Of a DNA stretch of 45,461 nucleotides, positions 1 through 8,375 are shown one piece after another; position 1 is the stretch's first letter; every line of letters starts with the position of its first letter. The notes under the pieces are model-generated. The model worked only from the letters and a program-made list of their open reading frames with translations. It did no database searches and had not been told where the DNA came from. A program made the translations under genes and the position numbers. The stretch lies in assembly GCA_010024385.1 (NCBI GenBank), contig RGHD01000007.1, positions 1 through 45,461 on the forward strand. The letters run 5' to 3'. This DNA is from Actinomycetota bacterium (GTDB taxonomy: Bacteria > Actinomycetota > Actinomycetes > Nanopelagicales > Nanopelagicaceae).

Positions 1-1
1 A

Positions 2-568
2 GCTTTGTTTGTAAAGCTCAGTGGTGGATATATTCCTTCTAAAGCCTGGCTTGGGATGGTCGTTAGCTTTTCAGGCGTGCTGTTGATTTCGGGGATTGAT
101 TTACAGATCTCTCTGAGGGCATTTTTAGGAGATATTGCTGCACTCATTTCTGCAGCTTTGGCTGCTCTCTACATCATGGTTGGTTCGCGAGCACAGCGCA
201 CAATAGAGACAACTGTTTACACGACAGTTTGCTATTTCGTTTGTGCCATAACCGCGCTACCAATGGCGTTGCTGATGGGCTTTCCAATATTTAATTTTGA
301 TGGGCGTGAATGGTGGATACTTTTAGGTCTAGTTGTTGGGGCACAAATTCTTGGACATTCAATGTTTAATGCCGCTCTTAAGCGCGTATCACCAGCAATA
401 GTTTCACTTATTATCTTTTTTGAAGTGCCTGTAAGTTCTCTACTTGCCATTTGGTGGCTTGGACAAAAACCCCCACTTGGAATTTTGCCTGGAATTGCCT
501 TGATATTAATTGGATGTGTTTTAGTTGTTACTCGCTCAAAATCTGGCTCTGTGGAGCTGGCTCCATGA
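2..568 (+). CDS. EamA/DMT-family membrane transporter (5' partial)
   Basis: C-terminal part of a drug/metabolite-transporter (EamA) permease, predicted to move small metabolites across the cytoplasmic membrane; the substrate cannot be read. The frame is open to the window edge, so the TTG at base 5 is probably internal and the N-terminal half is missing. About 188 residues remain, with five or six hydrophobic segments and the family-typical C-terminal pattern (PAIVSLIIFFEVPVSS, then LGILPGIALILIGCVLV). The stop overlaps the ATG of the next gene (ATGA), suggesting translational coupling to the PHP gene. Confident on family, not on substrate. Confidence 0.85.
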   Translation, partial: ALFVKLSGGYIPSKAWLGMVVSFSGVLLISGIDLQISLRAFLGDIAALISAALAALYIMVGSRAQRTIETTVYTTVCYFVCAITALPMALLMGFPIFNFDGREWWILLGLVVGAQILGHSMFNAALKRVSPAIVSLIIFFEVPVSSLLAIWWLGQKPPLGILPGIALILIGCVLVVTRSKSGSVELAP

Positions 569-1410
569 TTGATTTACATACACATACCAACAAAAGCGAC
601 GGAACAGATACTCCCCGTGAATTAGTAAATAAAGCAATAGTCCAAGGGTTAACGGTTCTGGGTATCAGTGATCACGACACTACTTCTAGTTGGAAAGAGG
701 CCGCTGAAAGCTTACGAGGCAATTTACAACTAGTACTGGGCAGTGAAATATCATGCTTAACCGAAGATGGCATTAGCGTGCATATGTTGGGGCTCCTCTT
801 TGATGGTGCTCATGAGCAGATGCAGGTCATGCTTGAGGAAACGCGCGATGGACGATTACCGCGAATGCGCAAGATGGTTGAAAAGATGCAAGCAGCTGGA
901 ATTGATATTTCAATGGCAGATGTTGAAGCTGCGCGCCCTGAAGGTGCAACTCTAGGTCGCCCTCATTTAGCTGACGCCTTAGTAAACAAGGGAGTGATAA
1001 GCACGCGCGATGAAGCATTTCAAGGCATGCTCAATAATAATTCTGAGTTTTATGTTTCCCATGTAGCACCCACTCCTGCTCAAGCAATTGCAATGATTCG
1101 AAAGGCTGGAGGAGTGGCTGTTATTGCACATCCATTTGCATCACACCGTGGTCAAATTCTTAAGGCAAGTGATTTTCAAGAGTTAGTTACTGCTGGATTA
1201 AACGGAATAGAAGTTGATCACAGGGATCAAAACCCAGAGGAAAGAGCGATGTTGCGCTCAATTGCCACAGAATTAGATTTAGTAATAACTGGCTCCAGTG
1301 ACTATCACGGAAGCGGTAAACTCAATGCACTTGCAGAGTTTCAAACCAGCCCAGCTCAATGGGAAAAACTGGAATCTCTTGCCGATAAACGAAGGGTGGT
1401 AAGGGCATGA
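565..1410 (+). CDS. PHP-domain phosphoesterase (RNase AM / YciV-like)
   Basis: Metal-dependent PHP phosphoesterase of 281 aa, the usual size of the YciV/RNase AM group, which acts on 3',5'-nucleotide bisphosphates or trims RNA 5' ends. Visible metal-site motifs in order: HTHTNKSDGTD near residue 5, SDHDT near 35, GSEISC near 65, AHPF near 190 and SSDYHGSGK near 255. The ORF-track start at 451 adds a 38-residue Trp/Cys-rich tail that overlaps the transporter and lacks family character, so I start at the ATG at 565, which forms ATGA with the upstream stop. It in turn overlaps marC by ATGA, giving a three-gene operon. The exact substrate is inferred from the family only. Confidence 0.88.
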   Translation: MIDLHTHTNKSDGTDTPRELVNKAIVQGLTVLGISDHDTTSSWKEAAESLRGNLQLVLGSEISCLTEDGISVHMLGLLFDGAHEQMQVMLEETRDGRLPRMRKMVEKMQAAGIDISMADVEAARPEGATLGRPHLADALVNKGVISTRDEAFQGMLNNNSEFYVSHVAPTPAQAIAMIRKAGGVAVIAHPFASHRGQILKASDFQELVTAGLNGIEVDHRDQNPEERAMLRSIATELDLVITGSSDYHGSGKLNALAEFQTSPAQWEKLESLADKRRVVRA

Positions 1411-2018
1411 AAGTTAGTGCTTTAACATTTGCCGTCCAATCATTTGTAACTTTATTTGTAATCATGGATCCGCCTGGCGCTACGCCAATTTTCTTAGCCC
1501 TAGTTGCAGATAAATCTGCAAAAGAGCGCAGGATTCTTGCTATTAAAGCTGCTTTAGTTTCTTTGCTTGTGATTTCGATTTTTGCATTATTTGGTCGTTT
1601 TATTTTGAGTTATCTCAATGTGTCAATTGCAGCATTACAAGCTGCCGGCGCACTACTACTTTTACTTATCTCTTTAGATCTTTTAACTGGTGGAAAGGGA
1701 AGCGGACGCGGTGACTCTAAAGATGACAATATTGCACTTGTCCCCCTAGGCACACCTCTACTTGCTGGACCTGGTGCAATCGTTGCAACAATGATTTTCG
1801 TTCAGCAAATCGATAGCCCAAGCATGGCTGTGGGCTTAGTTGGCGCTGTTATAGCTGTTCACGTTGCTATTGCAGCAGCGCTAATGGCTTCTACAACAAT
1901 TATGAAAGTAATTAAGGAAGCTGGAGTGACACTTGTGGCACGCATTGCTGGTCTGTTACTTGCAGCCATTGCAGTTCAGATGTTGGTGGATGCAATTCGA
2001 GTTTTTGTTACTACTTAA
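1407..2018 (+). CDS. MarC family integral membrane protein
   Basis: MarC/UPF0056 family membrane protein of 203 aa, the standard length. It shows about six hydrophobic segments and the family signatures MDPPGATPIFLAL near residue 20 and PLGTPLLAGPGAI near 112. The biochemical role of the family is unsettled; the old link to multiple antibiotic resistance was withdrawn and an amino-acid exporter role has been proposed. Start overlaps the PHP stop by ATGA. Its TAA stop is shared with the opposing helicase gene in a TTAA quartet at 2015-2018. Confidence 0.88.
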   Translation: MKVSALTFAVQSFVTLFVIMDPPGATPIFLALVADKSAKERRILAIKAALVSLLVISIFALFGRFILSYLNVSIAALQAAGALLLLLISLDLLTGGKGSGRGDSKDDNIALVPLGTPLLAGPGAIVATMIFVQQIDSPSMAVGLVGAVIAVHVAIAAALMASTTIMKVIKEAGVTLVARIAGLLLAAIAVQMLVDAIRVFVTT

Positions 2019-3349
2019 CTCTCTTTAAACTTCTTAGTACGTGTGCGAGTTCGCTCAACTTTTGGCTTTGATTCAACCTTCTTGTCAACACGTTTTTCAG
2101 GGGTAGCCTTTTGTTGTATTACAGGCTTGCTCTTAGTGATTCGCCCCGTGGAACCTGCTGGGATATCTAGAACTTCATAGAGGTGTGGGGAAGAGGAATA
2201 AGTCTCTTCTGGTTCAGCTAAACCGAGATCTAGAACCTGGTTAATCATCTTCCATCTTGCTAATTCATCCCAGTCAACGAATGTGACTGCGATTCCATGT
2301 GCTCCAGCACGTGCTGTGCGACCAATACGGTGCACGTAAGTTTTTTCATCTTCAGGGCACTGGTAATTAATTACATGTGTAATTCCATCAATATCAATTC
2401 CACGAGCGGCAACATCTGTTGCAACAAGAACATCTGATTTGCCTGCTTTGAAATCACCCAAAGCTTTTTCACGTGCACTTTGACCAAGATCTCCATGGAT
2501 AGGCGCGGCTTTAAAGCCTCGCTCCATTAAGTCTTCTGCAGTCTTTTGGCAGGTGCGCTTGGTGCGGCAGAAAACCATTGTTGGGCCACGACCTTCGGCC
2601 TGCAAGATACGAGCAAGCATTTCAATCTTATCCATGGCATGAGCGCGTAGAACATGCTGCTTGATACGTGTGACCACAGCTCCTTCATCTTCTGAATCTT
2701 GAGTTCGAATATGAATAGGTTGATTCATAAAGCGACGGGCAAGAGCGATGATGTCTCCAGGCATAGTTGCTGAGAACAACATAGTTTGCATGCGATTTGG
2801 TGTGTTTGCCAAGATCTTTTCAACATCTGGCAAGAAACCAAGATCTAACATCTCATCTGCTTCATCTAGGACTAAGCGTGAAACTTGCTTTAACCGAAGT
2901 TGTCCTTGGCGAGAAAGATCTAGCAAGCGACCTGGTGTTCCAACAACGATTTCAATTCCAGCTTGTAGAGCCTCAATTTGCGGTTCGAATGCGCGTCCAC
3001 CATAAACAGCTAAAGTTCTAATTCCACGGTTACTTGCTAACTCTTCAATGTCTTTTGTGACCTGAGTACAAAGTTCGCGAGTTGGAACCACTATGAGAAC
3101 CTGCGGCATTCCCTTATGGTCAAACTCTGCCCACTCTGTGTCATTTGGCGCAATAACTCTCTCGATAACTGGGACGCCGAAAGCTAGAGTCTTTCCGGTA
3201 CCTGTTTTAGCCTGACCAATAACATCACCATCACTGAGTGCAATGGGCAAAACCATCTCTTGAATAGCAAATGGAGCGATGAAGCCATGTGAATGAAGTG
3301 CCTCAATGGTTTCAGGTCGTAATGGGAGTTCTGCGAAAGTTTTCGACAC
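2015..3349 (-). CDS. DEAD-box ATP-dependent RNA helicase (RhlE-like)
   Basis: Cytoplasmic ATP-dependent RNA helicase of 444 aa, expected to remodel structured RNA in ribosome assembly or mRNA decay. Motifs in order: Q-motif region (FAIQEMVLPIA, residues 27-37), Walker A AKTGTGKT (47-54), PTRELC (89-94), GTPGR (137-141), DEAD (162-165), SAT (193-195) and HRIGRTARAG in the second RecA domain. A short basic tail (TRTRTKKFKES) is probably for RNA contact. Start codon is GTG. A helicase, a TetR regulator and MoeZ in this neighbourhood match Rv3211, Rv3208 and Rv3206c of M. tuberculosis, so it is probably the RhlE equivalent. The 3' end overlaps marC by 4 bp. Confidence 0.93.
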   Translation of the reverse strand: MSKTFAELPLRPETIEALHSHGFIAPFAIQEMVLPIALSDGDVIGQAKTGTGKTLAFGVPVIERVIAPNDTEWAEFDHKGMPQVLIVVPTRELCTQVTKDIEELASNRGIRTLAVYGGRAFEPQIEALQAGIEIVVGTPGRLLDLSRQGQLRLKQVSRLVLDEADEMLDLGFLPDVEKILANTPNRMQTMLFSATMPGDIIALARRFMNQPIHIRTQDSEDEGAVVTRIKQHVLRAHAMDKIEMLARILQAEGRGPTMVFCRTKRTCQKTAEDLMERGFKAAPIHGDLGQSAREKALGDFKAGKSDVLVATDVAARGIDIDGITHVINYQCPEDEKTYVHRIGRTARAGAHGIAVTFVDWDELARWKMINQVLDLGLAEPEETYSSSPHLYEVLDIPAGSTGRITKSKPVIQQKATPEKRVDKKVESKPKVERTRTRTKKFKES

Positions 3350-3408
3350 GTTAAGCGGCGCCAGAAATTTGTTTATTAGTGGAGCTCATAGAAGTAATCC
3401 TATCGGAG

Positions 3409-4020
3409 TTAATTGCGAGGGAAACCCGAAATTCCTCGCCACATGAGGTTGTTGACCAATTCAACTGCCTGTTCACGCGTTAATGTACTGTCTCGATCTA
3501 ACCAATGTCGTGCTGTTACTTGGGCATAGCCAATCATTCCAACACCTAAGAGCATTGAAGCTTCTTTTGGAAGTCCTGTATCAATAGAAATTACGGCACT
3601 AGCAGCAGCTGCGCAGTCATAAGTCATACGATTAAGGCGCTCACGCACAGATGGCTCAACACTCATATCACTCTCAAAGAGAAGTCTGAATGCTTCACCC
3701 TCTTTTTCGATAAAAGCAAAATATGCATTAACAGTGGCATACACGCGATTAGCGTTGTCAGGAGTCGAGGCTATAGCTCTCTGAATTTCAAAAACTAATG
3801 AGTCAATATGTAAATCAAGAACTGCAAGATAAAGCTCTAACTTTGACGGAAAGTGCTGATACAAAACTGGCTTGCTAACATTTGCGCGATCTGCGATTTC
3901 ATCCATTGCCGCAGAGTGATAACCAGCAGCAGTAAAAACCTCTAGGGCTGCTGAGAGCAAAAGTGCGCGACGCTCGTCACGAGGCAAACGCGGCTTATTT
4001 GATGAATCAATTGTGCTCAT
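3409..4020 (-). CDS. TetR family transcriptional regulator
   Basis: DNA-binding regulator of 203 aa. The N-terminal TetR helix-turn-helix spans roughly residues 18-65, with the recognition-helix signature NVSKPVLYQHFPSK; the C-terminal half is the ligand/dimer domain. It is divergent from moeZ with 82 bp between starts, and lies in the position of Rv3208 of Mycobacterium. The small DUF3107 gene that usually accompanies this regulator is not present. A -10 hexamer TACGAT ends 7 bp before the ATG, so the mRNA is probably leaderless; a small palindrome sits just upstream of it. Ligand and targets cannot be read from sequence. Confidence 0.88.
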   Translation of the reverse strand: MSTIDSSNKPRLPRDERRALLLSAALEVFTAAGYHSAAMDEIADRANVSKPVLYQHFPSKLELYLAVLDLHIDSLVFEIQRAIASTPDNANRVYATVNAYFAFIEKEGEAFRLLFESDMSVEPSVRERLNRMTYDCAAAASAVISIDTGLPKEASMLLGVGMIGYAQVTARHWLDRDSTLTREQAVELVNNLMWRGISGFPRN

Positions 4021-4027
4021 TGGTGTA

Positions 4028-4033
4028 ATCGTA
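4028..4033 (-). promoter_or_regulatory. -10 box of leaderless tetR promoter
   Basis: TACGAT read on the minus strand, followed by 7 nt (tacacca) and then the ATG at 4020. This matches the TANNNT -10 pattern at leaderless distance seen repeatedly in this window. Confidence 0.6.
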
Positions 4034-4042
4034 GAGGCTCTA
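4032..4042. promoter_or_regulatory. Palindrome at the tetR/moeZ divergent promoter
   Basis: TAGAGGCTCTA, 5-bp arms around a single central base, immediately upstream of and touching the tetR -10 box. It could be an autoregulatory TetR operator half-site, but it is short for that family and may be chance. Confidence 0.3.
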
Positions 4043-4102
4043 TAGGTGAATGCGCTAATAGTTGTAGCAACACATGCGTGAATACGGCAGAATTGACCTC
4101 CT

Positions 4103-5236
4103 ATGAAAATACCACCGCTTGTAAATCCTGGCCCAGCACTCAGTGCGCAGCAAGCGCGTCGGTATAGTCGCCAGATTGTTATTCCACAGATTCAGGCAAG
4201 TGGTCAAGAGCGCATTCGAAATGCAAAGGTTTTGTGTATCGGTGCAGGTGGTCTTGGTTCTCCTGCGCTAATTTATTTAGCAGCAGCCGGAGTTGGAACT
4301 ATTGGAATAGTTGATTTCGATACTGTTGATGAAACCAATCTGCACCGTCAAGTCCTTTATGGCCAGTCCGATATCGGAAAAAAGAAAGTTGATGTTGCTA
4401 AATCAAAAATTGAAGAAAGAAATCCATTAGTTGAAATCAATGTTTATCCAGTAAGAATCAACCCCTCAAATGTTTTTGAAATTATGGCAGACTACGACAT
4501 AGTCATTGATGCCACAGATAATTTTGCAACGCGCTACTTGATTAACGATGCTGCAGTGTTACTCAAAAAACCTTATGTGTGGGGTTCAGTAAATCGCTTT
4601 GATGGGCAAGCTGCAGTTTTTTGGAGCACCCTCGGTCCGTGCTATCGCTGTCTGCATCCAGAACCTCCTGCACCAGGGTCAGTCCAAAGCTGTGCAGATG
4701 CAGGTGTGTTTGGTGTGTTGTGCGCTTCAGTTGCTTCGATTCAAGTTAATGAAGTAATTAAAGCCATCACTGGCATAGGCGAGCTTCAAATTGGAAAGCT
4801 CATGATCTATGAAGCGTTGGAGGCAGAGCATTCAAAGATTAATATTCATAAAAATCCACAGTGTGTAATTTGTGGTCAGAACCCAACTCAGCTCAACCTC
4901 TTAGAGAACTATGAAAGTTTTTGCGGCGTAGCTTCAGTACCGGAAATTTCTGTTGAAGATCTAAAGAAGAAGTTTGCGGCTAGTGATGACTTTATTCTCA
5001 TTGATGTTAGAGAACCTGATGAATTTGCTAGCTCTAGAATCCCTGGTTCGGTATTGATTCCAAAGGCTGGTTTTTTCGATGGAACGGCTTTAGAGCTACT
5101 ACCCAGAGATAAAGAGATTATTCTTCACTGTCGCTCTGGGGTTAGATCAGCACATTGTCTCGCCATCATTCAAGGGGCAGGCTTTATAAATTCACGCCAC
5201 CTTGGCGGGGGAATACTTGCATGGGAGAAACAGTGA
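4103..5236 (+). CDS. moeZ: MoeZ-type adenylyltransferase/sulfurtransferase
   Basis: Two-domain protein of 377 aa that activates the C-terminal glycine of ubiquitin-like sulfur carriers (MoaD, ThiS or CysO type) by adenylation and then thiolates it. The ThiF/MoeB domain (about 15-250) has the nucleotide loop GAGGLGSPA (47-55), the TVDETNLHRQ stretch, a CYRC zinc pair near 181 and a CVIC pair near 255. The rhodanese domain (about 278-377) has the active loop HCRSGVRS with Cys343. Mycobacterial MoeZ has the same fusion and neighbourhood. Divergent from tetR; the stop overlaps the mshB start region, so the two are probably co-transcribed. Likely feeds molybdopterin, cysteine or thiazole sulfur supply. 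Confidence 0.92.
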   Translation: MKIPPLVNPGPALSAQQARRYSRQIVIPQIQASGQERIRNAKVLCIGAGGLGSPALIYLAAAGVGTIGIVDFDTVDETNLHRQVLYGQSDIGKKKVDVAKSKIEERNPLVEINVYPVRINPSNVFEIMADYDIVIDATDNFATRYLINDAAVLLKKPYVWGSVNRFDGQAAVFWSTLGPCYRCLHPEPPAPGSVQSCADAGVFGVLCASVASIQVNEVIKAITGIGELQIGKLMIYEALEAEHSKINIHKNPQCVICGQNPTQLNLLENYESFCGVASVPEISVEDLKKKFAASDDFILIDVREPDEFASSRIPGSVLIPKAGFFDGTALELLPRDKEIILHCRSGVRSAHCLAIIQGAGFINSRHLGGGILAWEKQ

Positions 5237-6087
5237 AAAATTCTTATCAGGGCTATCGAATTCTGCTTGTGCATGCACATCCAGATGATGAAACTATCAA
5301 TAACGGTGCAACTATGGCTCTTTATGCATCACTCGGCGCACAAGTAACTTTAGTGACGTGCACTCGTGGTGAAGAGGGAGAAGTTTTAGTCCCATCACTT
5401 TCTCATCTAGCTAGCAGCGAAAAAGATGAATTAGGAAAGCACCGCGAAATTGAATTAGCACTGGCTATGAAAGCTCTTGGCATTACAGACTTTAGATTCT
5501 TAGGAAACTATCGAGATAGTGGAATGATGGGAACGGAACCTAATAATCGCCCTGATGTTTTTTGGCAAGCAGATTTGGATTCGGCAGCCGGTGAGTTAGT
5601 CAAAATCATTGAAGAGGTAAAGCCGCATGTTTTGATTACTTATGATGAAATCGGTGGCTATGGACATCCAGATCATATTAAAGCGCATTTAGTTGCTATG
5701 AGGGCAAGTGAGCTAGCAACGTGGCAAATCCAAAAGATTTATTGGAACACGGTTCCTAAATCAGTTATCGCGCAAGGGATGGAGGCCATGAAAGAGATTG
5801 GCTCTGATTTCTTTGGGGCAGAAAGCATTGATGATCTACCATTTGCAAAAGATGATTCATTTGTAACTACTTTAATTGATGGTAATGATTTTGTTGATGC
5901 CAAAATGGCAGCTATGAAGGCTCATGAAACACAGATTGCATTAGATGGGCCATTTTTTGCCCTTTCAAATAACTTAGGTTTACAAGTTTGGGGCCATGAG
6001 TACTACACATTAGTTAAAGGGCCAAAGAGTGCGCCTTTTGATGAACAAGGCCGTGAAAGTGACTTAACTTCCGGAGTTGTCCTGTAA
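5221..6087 (+). CDS. mshB: MshB-like N-acetyl-GlcN-inositol deacetylase (LmbE family)
   Basis: Zinc-dependent deacetylase of about 288 aa, the size of mycobacterial MshB, which removes acetate from GlcNAc-Ins in mycothiol synthesis. Metal ligands are visible as AHPDDE (residues 19-24) and GYGHPDHIKAH (about 147-157). The track start at 5155 adds unrelated residues; real options are ATG 5221 or GTG 5233, the latter giving a GTGA overlap with the moeZ stop. I prefer ATG 5221 but this is a close call. The following DUF6113-like gene also accompanies mshB in other actinobacteria, which favours MshB over the Mca amidase or other LmbE proteins. Confidence 0.85.
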   Translation: MGETVKNSYQGYRILLVHAHPDDETINNGATMALYASLGAQVTLVTCTRGEEGEVLVPSLSHLASSEKDELGKHREIELALAMKALGITDFRFLGNYRDSGMMGTEPNNRPDVFWQADLDSAAGELVKIIEEVKPHVLITYDEIGGYGHPDHIKAHLVAMRASELATWQIQKIYWNTVPKSVIAQGMEAMKEIGSDFFGAESIDDLPFAKDDSFVTTLIDGNDFVDAKMAAMKAHETQIALDGPFFALSNNLGLQVWGHEYYTLVKGPKSAPFDEQGRESDLTSGVVL

Positions 6088-6398
6088 TGCGAAAAATCTA
6101 TGCAATTGTGATTGGTGCTGGACTCGGGGCGGGTTCAGTTTTTCTGCATGCATCATTAGTTCCATTTGGTTTAATCTTTGTTCTTCTTGCAACCTTGGTC
6201 GGTATTTGGAGTATTGGTCGCTTGTGGGGCGAGCGAACTCTAAAAGTATTGGCCGCAGCAGCCTGGACCTTCGTAGTGTTACGAGCAGGCTTTCCAGGCA
6301 TCAATCAGGAGTACTTAATTGAAGGTACTTCTGTTGGGATATCACTCATCAATATTGGATTTCTAGCTTTAGTAGTTGCTGTTTTGCTTCCTGTTTAA
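6087..6398 (+). CDS. Small integral membrane protein, DUF6113-like
   Basis: Protein of 103 aa with four hydrophobic segments and no soluble domain. I recognise it as the DUF6113-type membrane protein often found directly after mshB in actinobacteria; its function is unknown. Translation is coupled to mshB through TAATG (stop and start share one base). Its TAA stop is shared with the opposing cysS gene in the TTAA quartet at 6395-6398. The family name is from position and overall look, not a profile match. Confidence 0.7.
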   Translation: MRKIYAIVIGAGLGAGSVFLHASLVPFGLIFVLLATLVGIWSIGRLWGERTLKVLAAAAWTFVVLRAGFPGINQEYLIEGTSVGISLINIGFLALVVAVLLPV

Positions 6399-7753
6399 CG
6401 CCAATTCCAAGTTTGCCCATCAGGACCATCCATAATTTCAAGGCCACTCTGCTCTAGTTTTACTCTTAACTCGTCACTGTCTGCCCATCGCTTTTCATTT
6501 CTTGCAATCTGGCGCAGTTTAAGAATTTCTTCTTGTTCTAAGGATAAAGCGCTAATGACTTCTTCTCTGGCAAGATCAAGCCCCAATATCTGATCTGCAA
6601 ATAGAAAGAGCGCTGCGCGATTATTGATATTTTCATTCTTTTCCAACGCGCGCAGATACTGAATGGCTTTTGGTGTATCCAAATCGTTATCAAGAAATTC
6701 CAAGAACTCTGCATCTTTCACAGGAATCTGTATTCCCCATGTCCTTATCTTCTTACGCCAACGTTTCAACGTTGAGTCAGCAGCCTCAATTGAGGCCCAC
6801 GTTAAGTCCATTTGAGATCGATAACGGTTCTCTAGAAAACAAAGTCTGACGGCAAGGGGATCAAAGCCGCGATCTATAACATCTTTAAGAAGCACAACAT
6901 TTCCAGCACTTTTTGACATCTTGCGGCCTTCAAAAAGCAGATGCTCTCCATGAAGCCATAGATCCACACTTTCATTTCCAGTAATGGCATTTGATTGAGC
7001 TCGCTCGTTTTCATGATGAGGAAAACGCAGATCAATTCCTCCAACATGGAGATTGATATGAGAATTCAAGAAATGAAGTGACATTGCTGAACATTCAATA
7101 TGCCAACCAGGAAAACCTGGACCCCATGGTGAATCCCAAATCATTTCTTTGCGACCACCAGCGTTCTTCCAGAGCGCCCAGTCAGCGTGAAAACGTTTAG
7201 CGCCATCTTCACTGTATTCATAGCGATGACCAGGCTTGAGTGCATCTAAACGATTACCACTTATCGCGCCGTAACTTGGAAATGCTTGAGCAGAGAAGTA
7301 GACCGTGTCATCCTCACCCACATATGCAAATTCCTTAGAGATGAGTTGCTCAATCATTGCAAGCATTAACTCAATTGATTCGCTAGCTCTTGGATAAGCA
7401 TCTGCCTTTTCAATATTCAGACGTGCTAAGTCTGTATGAAAACCTGCCTCATATTTTCGTGCCACCGAGAATGGATCTATGGATTCAGCTTTAGCTTGAG
7501 CAAGCATTTTGTCTTCACTCTCAATATCTTCAGACATGTGCCCAACATCAGTAATGTTTTGAATAAGTTTCACATTAATGCCATTGACTATTAGGACTCG
7601 GCGTACCAAATCTGAAAGTAGGAAAGTTCTTAAATTTCCAACGTGTGCATCCCGATAAACGGTGGGTCCACAGCAATACATTGTTGTGGTTCCATTAGTG
7701 GAAGTGACAGGTGCAAGCTTTCTGGTAGCTGTGTCATAGAGTCGAAGGCTCAC
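6395..7753 (-). CDS. cysS: Cysteinyl-tRNA synthetase
   Basis: Class I aminoacyl-tRNA synthetase of 452 aa that charges tRNA-Cys. Visible features: zinc-ligand region YCCGPTVY with Cys28, HIGH-type motif HVGN (37-40), second zinc Cys in GWHIECSAMS, zinc histidines in FPHHENERAQS and the KMSKS loop. The full-length C-terminal helical/anticodon region separates it from MshC, the shorter mycothiol ligase paralogue. Start ATG overlaps the upstream 66-aa gene by 4 bp, so the two form one operon. It follows mshB convergently, but no mshC is present in the window. Confidence 0.93.
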   Translation of the reverse strand: MSLRLYDTATRKLAPVTSTNGTTTMYCCGPTVYRDAHVGNLRTFLLSDLVRRVLIVNGINVKLIQNITDVGHMSEDIESEDKMLAQAKAESIDPFSVARKYEAGFHTDLARLNIEKADAYPRASESIELMLAMIEQLISKEFAYVGEDDTVYFSAQAFPSYGAISGNRLDALKPGHRYEYSEDGAKRFHADWALWKNAGGRKEMIWDSPWGPGFPGWHIECSAMSLHFLNSHINLHVGGIDLRFPHHENERAQSNAITGNESVDLWLHGEHLLFEGRKMSKSAGNVVLLKDVIDRGFDPLAVRLCFLENRYRSQMDLTWASIEAADSTLKRWRKKIRTWGIQIPVKDAEFLEFLDNDLDTPKAIQYLRALEKNENINNRAALFLFADQILGLDLAREEVISALSLEQEEILKLRQIARNEKRWADSDELRVKLEQSGLEIMDGPDGQTWNWR

Positions 7754-7950
7754 TTTTTTTCAACCACTTCTTTCCAGAGAGCAATCTTGTCGTAGGAAAA
7801 TTCGATGAGCTTTCCATGTCGATTGCGAAGGGTGATGGGGGACTCGAGATGGCCCACTATGTCACGAAATCCACCCTCGGGATCATGCAAGCGGATGGTG
7901 ACTCGCTTTCCGATGAGGGCGCTAAATGTGGCCTCTAGACCCTGATTCAT
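7750..7950 (-). CDS. 66-aa SH3-like protein (possible stand-alone GNAT N-terminal domain)
   Basis: Small protein of 66 aa with alternating beta-type hydrophobicity: GKRVTIRLHDPEGGFRDIVGHL, then ITLRNRHGKLIEFSYDKIALWKEV. This resembles the SH3-like N-terminal domain that precedes GNAT acetyltransferase domains in an actinobacterial family encoded beside ferredoxin and dapC, here also the next genes. No acetyltransferase domain follows; the frame stops and cysS begins. It could be a domain remnant or a functional minimal form. A leaderless promoter (TATCGT, 6 nt before ATG) and ATGA coupling to cysS argue that it is a real gene. The homology is inference. Confidence 0.7.
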   Translation of the reverse strand: MNQGLEATFSALIGKRVTIRLHDPEGGFRDIVGHLESPITLRNRHGKLIEFSYDKIALWKEVVEKK

Positions 7951-7956
7951 GGCTCA

Positions 7957-7962
7957 ACGATA
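7957..7962 (-). promoter_or_regulatory. -10 box of leaderless 66-aa gene/cysS promoter
   Basis: TATCGT on the minus strand, then tgagcc (6 nt), then the ATG at 7950. The same hexamer and spacing recur before the gene at 39832. Confidence 0.6.
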
Positions 7963-8048
7963 AACCTTAACTTCAAATATCGCTCCAGGAGAGCCGATAC
8001 GATTAGAATCTGAGAGTTGGTAACTAATATTTCTTACGGAGGCAAGTC

Positions 8049-8369
8049 GTGACTTATGTGATCGCCGAACCATGTATCGATGTGAAAGATAAATCATGCA
8101 TCGCTGAATGTCCTGTGGACTGCATTTATGAAGGCGACCGCATGCTCTATATCCAAGCTGATGAATGTGTTGACTGCGGCGCTTGTGAGCCTGTGTGTCC
8201 CGTTGAGGCTATTTACTATGAAGATGATGTCCCACCGCAGTGGAAGCAATTTGGAAAAATTAACACTGAATTTTTTGTTGAAATCGGTTCACCAGGTGGC
8301 GCAAGCAAAGTCGGAGCAACTGGCACCGACCACGAACTAGTAAAAGCTCTTCCTCCTAAGAGCGAGTAG
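8049..8369 (+). CDS. 7Fe ferredoxin (3Fe-4S/4Fe-4S), FdxA/FdxC type
   Basis: Electron carrier of 106 aa. Cysteines fall at 9, 17, 21, 25, 40, 43, 46 and 50 in the classic seven-iron arrangement; by analogy with Azotobacter FdI, 9/17/50 hold the 3Fe-4S cluster, 21/40/43/46 the 4Fe-4S cluster, and 25 is free. Start is GTG at 8049, supported by a good ribosome binding site (ACGGAGG) 7 bp upstream. It is 6 bp from dapC, the same pairing as fdxC-dapC (Rv1177-Rv1178) in M. tuberculosis. The redox partner is unknown. Confidence 0.95.
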   Translation: MTYVIAEPCIDVKDKSCIAECPVDCIYEGDRMLYIQADECVDCGACEPVCPVEAIYYEDDVPPQWKQFGKINTEFFVEIGSPGGASKVGATGTDHELVKALPPKSE

Positions 8370-8375
8370 TTTTTC

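Noticed and set aside
6395-7753. cysS as MshC (cysteine:GlcN-Ins ligase), given adjacency to mshB
   Set aside because: Length of 452 aa with a full C-terminal region and CysRS-type CGPTVY/KMSKS motifs; MshC is shorter and differs around the first zinc motif.
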